NCBI GenBank assembly: GCA_023481335.1
Contig: JAMCWI010000019.1
Coordinates: 1 to 6,888 of the forward strand
Source: Bacillota bacterium
Lineage (GTDB): Bacteria > Bacillota > Desulfotomaculia > Desulfotomaculales > Desulfotomaculaceae
DNA: 6,888 nt
Reading direction: 5' to 3'
A program made the position numbers and the translations under genes. Shown piece by piece: positions 6,813-6,888 of the stretch. The first letter of the stretch is position 1, and each line of letters begins with the position of its first letter. The notes beneath the pieces are model-generated. The model was not told where the DNA came from, searched no databases, and saw nothing but the letters and a program-made list of their open reading frames with translations.

Positions 6813-6874
6813 TAAATGGTATGACCCCCTTGCCCCGGGACAGACACCAAATTATTTTCTCCCCATACCATATA
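6813..6874. repeat. Imperfect inverted repeat enclosing a GGGACAGACACC core
   Basis: Arms of 11 bases at 6813-6823 and 6864-6874 pair with one mismatch, including a perfect 8-bp part (ATGGTATG / CATACCAT). The 40 bases between contain a near-palindrome TGCCCCGGGACA (6831-6842) that continues into GACACC. It lies upstream of the putative promoter and carries no gene. It may be a small dispersed repeat or a protein-binding site; it could also be chance, as only one copy is visible. Confidence 0.35.
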
Positions 6875-6888
6875 TTGTTGACTCAATA

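Noticed and set aside
6873..6888. TATTG...CAATA small palindrome and a TTGACT box at the very end
   Set aside because: Arms are only five bases, and any -10 partner for an outward promoter would lie beyond the window, so it cannot be supported.

Overview
The window is a compact, one-directional gene cluster. All seven protein genes lie on the minus strand, so the right edge is upstream and the left edge is downstream. In transcription order they are a YqeG-type HAD phosphatase, aroE, aroC, aroK, aroB, a type IV prepilin peptidase (pilD) and a pilB/gspE-type secretion ATPase that runs off the left edge. The shikimate-gene set, the strong GGAGG-type ribosome sites, the low-GC promoter elements and the direct aro-to-pil junction suggest a Gram-positive-lineage Clostridia member, most like Peptococcaceae (Desulfotomaculum/Desulforamulus/Pelotomaculum group). 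That placement comes from gene order and protein style, not from a database search.

Right end, 6702-6888: a non-coding leader with a plausible sigma-A promoter (6768-6797) for the whole cluster. Upstream of it, an imperfect inverted repeat encloses a GGGACAGACACC core and resembles a small dispersed repeat. 6204-6701: yqeG, followed by a short hairpin with a few U residues (6176-6193), a possible weak terminator or attenuator in front of aroE. 4100-6150 and 2508-4098: aroE, aroC, aroK and aroB, joined by a 4-bp overlap, a 1-bp gap and a 14-bp overlap, which points to one translationally coupled unit. They supply shikimate pathway steps 4 (AroE), 7 (AroC), 5 (AroK) and 2 (AroB); DAHP synthase, dehydroquinase and EPSP synthase are not here. 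1736-2485 and 1-1714: prepilin peptidase and assembly ATPase, which follow aroB after gaps of only 22 and 21 bp. Aromatic synthesis and type IV pilus assembly therefore look co-transcribed.

The most striking feature is at the left end. The first 127 bases are an exact copy of 433-559, and the offset is 432 bp (144 codons), so the pilB reading frame stays open through the junction. As written, the ATPase goes past residue 529, repeats from the middle of its Walker B region, and is still open at residue 571 where the window stops. This is either a genuine in-frame tandem duplication inside pilB or an assembly-graph artefact. The repeat length of exactly 127 starting at base 1 matches the largest default k-mer of common de Bruijn assemblers and makes an artefact the leading explanation. 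The N-terminus of the same ATPase carries two 24-residue motifs with a 5-residue spacer, the layout of the c-di-GMP-binding MshEN domain. No CRISPR array, tRNA, rRNA, phage gene or complete insertion sequence was seen.
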